This document shows, in pieces, positions 62,456 through 64,000 of a stretch of DNA of 64,000 nucleotides. A program made the position numbers and the translations under genes. The notes beneath the pieces were generated by a model, which ran no database searches, was not told the DNA's origin, and worked only from the letters and a program-made list of their open reading frames with translations. The stretch is from Massilia sp. UMI-21 (GTDB lineage Bacteria > Pseudomonadota > Gammaproteobacteria > Burkholderiales > Burkholderiaceae_D). The stretch covers positions 310,001-374,000 of the forward strand of contig CP063848.1 of assembly GCA_015277795.1 (NCBI GenBank), written 5' to 3'. The stretch's first letter is position 1; each line of letters starts with the position of its first letter.

Positions 62456-64000
62456 TCAGCGGGCGCGCGGAACGATGTCGAACTGTGGGCCGAGGCCGTA
62501 GTTCGGTTTGACGGTGCGCGACATGAAGACCGACCAGGCGCGGGCGCCTTCAGTACCGCCGACATCGGCAGCATAGGCCAGGGCCGGCTGCATGTTCGAC
62601 GGATAGCCTGTGGCCGCACTGGAGTAACCGGTCATCTCGCCTACTTTCAGGCCCAGTGCGCTCGCCATTGCCGTGCTGCCGCACAGCAGCTTGTTGAACG
62701 CCGCACCCAGCTCGAGCTGGTTGCTGGCACCGAAGGCCTGGCCGATCGACTTGTACATAGGGCTGGTTTCGCTATCGCGGACCATCATCTTGTACATCGC
62801 TCCTTTGATGTAGCAAGCGCCTTGGCCGACCATGCGCTGGATCGGGAACTTCGCCTTGTATTTCAGCAAAGTCGTGGCCTTGGTAAAACCGAGGTCGTGT
62901 GCGTGACCGATCGCCGAGGTGAAGAAGTCATCCTGCCACGGGGCGATGCCGCGCCCGTTCTCATAGACGATGGCATAGCCGTTGACGAGCACGCCCAGCT
63001 GGTTGGCATTGGGATTGTTCGAATAGTTTTCGTTATACCAGTCGAGGTTACTGTCCAGGATGCGGTTGAAGTGCGCCTTCAGGCGGTCGTTGTCTGGCGT
63101 GATGTACGCCGCTTCGGCCAGCGTGCGCAATCCCCAGGCCTGGCCGCGGACCTGATCCGGTTTGAGCAGCCCTTTGATGTTTTCGCGGTAGCCCGGGTTC
63201 GAGCTGAACACGTTGTACATGCCCCAGAACTGCAGTTCTTCCAAGAAGAAATGGTCGCCAGTCAGGAGATAGGGCAGGTAGGCAAATCCCGGCTGGTGCG
63301 ACACGTCATGCTTGTACGGGGAAGTGCAGGCAGTGCTCGTGGCGCAGGTCGGGAATGCTTCCGAGCGCCTGCTGGTGGGATTGGTGGTGTCGCCCGGATG
63401 GCCCAGCACGGTCATGTACGGATAGTCGATCAGGCTGACCGGCTGGCCGGTCTTCTTGTCGCGGTAGTGGGCCGAATAGCTGCCTGCCAGTTCGGCCGTA
63501 CCGAGGGTGACGTCGCGTGCGCGGCGGTCCATGCTCAGCAGGTACATGGCTGCCCACTGGGGCATCAGGCCGATGTCGTCGCGGCCGCCAGTCTGCGGCA
63601 TGTAGCCCGCCGCCAAACCGGTGCCCATCGGCTCGGTCGCACTGCGTGCCCAATCCAGGGTGAGTGCATTCAGGGCGGCATCCGGAATCTGCAGCGAGCG
63701 GTCATAGTTCGGCAGCGCGCGGCTGTCGAGCAGGTAGGCGGTGTTATGCCGGACATTCACTTCCGGTGCAGCGCCATTCCACCAGAAGACCTTGCGCCAG
63801 CGGGCGTGATGGTAGTGCTGCATCGAGGGTTTGGCGTACATCACCTTGCCACCGACGAGAATCTCCGCGTTATAGGTAAAGTTGCGCGGCGCCGCTTCAT
63901 AGGCCCAATTGTTTTCGATGACGACGTCGACACGGGCTTTCTTGATCGCGTCATACCAGCGCACGGCAAAGCGTGCCGCCAGGTGCGGATGGGTAGCGCC
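62456..64000 (-). CDS. Large protein of unknown function (C-terminal 514 residues, 5' end outside window)
   Basis: The minus-strand frame is open to the window edge, so the start is not seen. The visible part is rich in aromatic residues, with WARSATEPMGTGLAAGYMPQTGGRDDIGLMPQW, AELAGSYSAHYRDKKTGQPVSLIDYPYMTVLGHPGD, KHDVSHQPGFAYLPYLLTGDHFFLEELQFWGMYNVF and GQAWGLRTLAEAAYI. The pattern of helices with repeated aromatic-Asp loops suggests an alpha/alpha-barrel, as in many glycan-active exported enzymes, but I recognise no family. Two Cys near the end (QGACYIKGA, LLCGSTA) fit an exported protein. A terminator follows. Function is unassigned. Confidence 0.75.
   Translation of the reverse strand, partial: GATHPHLAARFAVRWYDAIKKARVDVVIENNWAYEAAPRNFTYNAEILVGGKVMYAKPSMQHYHHARWRKVFWWNGAAPEVNVRHNTAYLLDSRALPNYDRSLQIPDAALNALTLDWARSATEPMGTGLAAGYMPQTGGRDDIGLMPQWAAMYLLSMDRRARDVTLGTAELAGSYSAHYRDKKTGQPVSLIDYPYMTVLGHPGDTTNPTSRRSEAFPTCATSTACTSPYKHDVSHQPGFAYLPYLLTGDHFFLEELQFWGMYNVFSSNPGYRENIKGLLKPDQVRGQAWGLRTLAEAAYITPDNDRLKAHFNRILDSNLDWYNENYSNNPNANQLGVLVNGYAIVYENGRGIAPWQDDFFTSAIGHAHDLGFTKATTLLKYKAKFPIQRMVGQGACYIKGAMYKMMVRDSETSPMYKSIGQAFGASNQLELGAAFNKLLCGSTAMASALGLKVGEMTGYSSAATGYPSNMQPALAYAADVGGTEGARAWSVFMSRTVKPNYGLGPQFDIVPRAR

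Overview
The window is a stretch of ordinary chromosome from a high-GC Gram-negative bacterium, most likely a betaproteobacterium of the order Burkholderiales and family Oxalobacteraceae (Massilia/Telluria/Duganella-like). This rests on gene content and order recognised by eye: the end of an atp operon, an argB / HAD 5'-nucleotidase-like / slmA cluster, hemA-prfA-prmC, minCDE, phbA-phbB for polyhydroxybutyrate (PHB), a PEP-CTERM sorting signal, and very GC-rich codon use. No database search was possible. No prophage, plasmid, CRISPR array, restriction cluster or complete insertion sequence was seen.

Layout. 1-1.1 kb: end of ATP synthase (atpD, atpC). 1.4-6.3 kb: small membrane protein, secreted serine hydrolase, PGRP-type amidase, CoA-binding protein, periplasmic glutathione peroxidase, and ompW behind what looks like a textbook FNR-dependent class II promoter. 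6.3-11.6 kb: fused pabB-pabC, slmA, a HAD hydrolase, a GumN/TraB-like protein, tRNA-Thr(GGU) and argB. 11.7-16.5 kb: a Cys-rich mini-protein, a PHB-depolymerase-type esterase with a ribbon-helix-helix regulator, thioesterase, DUF1289, MBL hydrolase and nitronate monooxygenase. 16.6-23.7 kb: hpt, aminopeptidase P, MgtC-like, DUF924, Rossmann/DUF2520, an 11-bp DnaA-box-like tandem array, MAPEG and AlkB. 23.8-30.4 kb: small outer-membrane protein, a REP-associated tyrosine transposase (RAYT), ettA, rarD, kup and an FKBP lipoprotein.

30.5-38 kb: two HAF-repeat proteins (one with a PEP-CTERM tail), ElaA-type acetyltransferase, a histone-deacetylase-fold protein lacking key metal-site residues, gshA and a DUF885 peptidase. 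38.2-43.7 kb: hemA-prfA-dsbB-prmC, an orphan response regulator and a DUF697-like protein. 43.8-48 kb: minCDE and, divergently, phbA-phbB. 48.1-57.3 kb: D-amino-acid deaminase-like enzyme, prolyl iminopeptidase, DUF2721, fadH, a polytopic membrane protein, a KAS III-like enzyme and an S41 peptidase. 57.3-58 kb: gene-free, with a possible small RNA. 58-62.3 kb: tandem M13 metallopeptidases. 62.4-64 kb: the 3' part of a large unrecognised gene running off the window.

The best leads for a second look are: (1) four inverted-pair REP elements of one family scattered between genes together with a single RAYT gene, a complete REPIN-RAYT system in which one REP supplies the stop codon of a gene; (2) an 11-bp tandem array of DnaA-box-like 9-mers ending in a perfect TTATCCACA; (3) an HDAC-fold protein with metal ligand and catalytic Tyr positions substituted; (4) the FNR-box ompW promoter; and (5) an orphan rho-independent terminator that suggests a small RNA. 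Most other genes are housekeeping.
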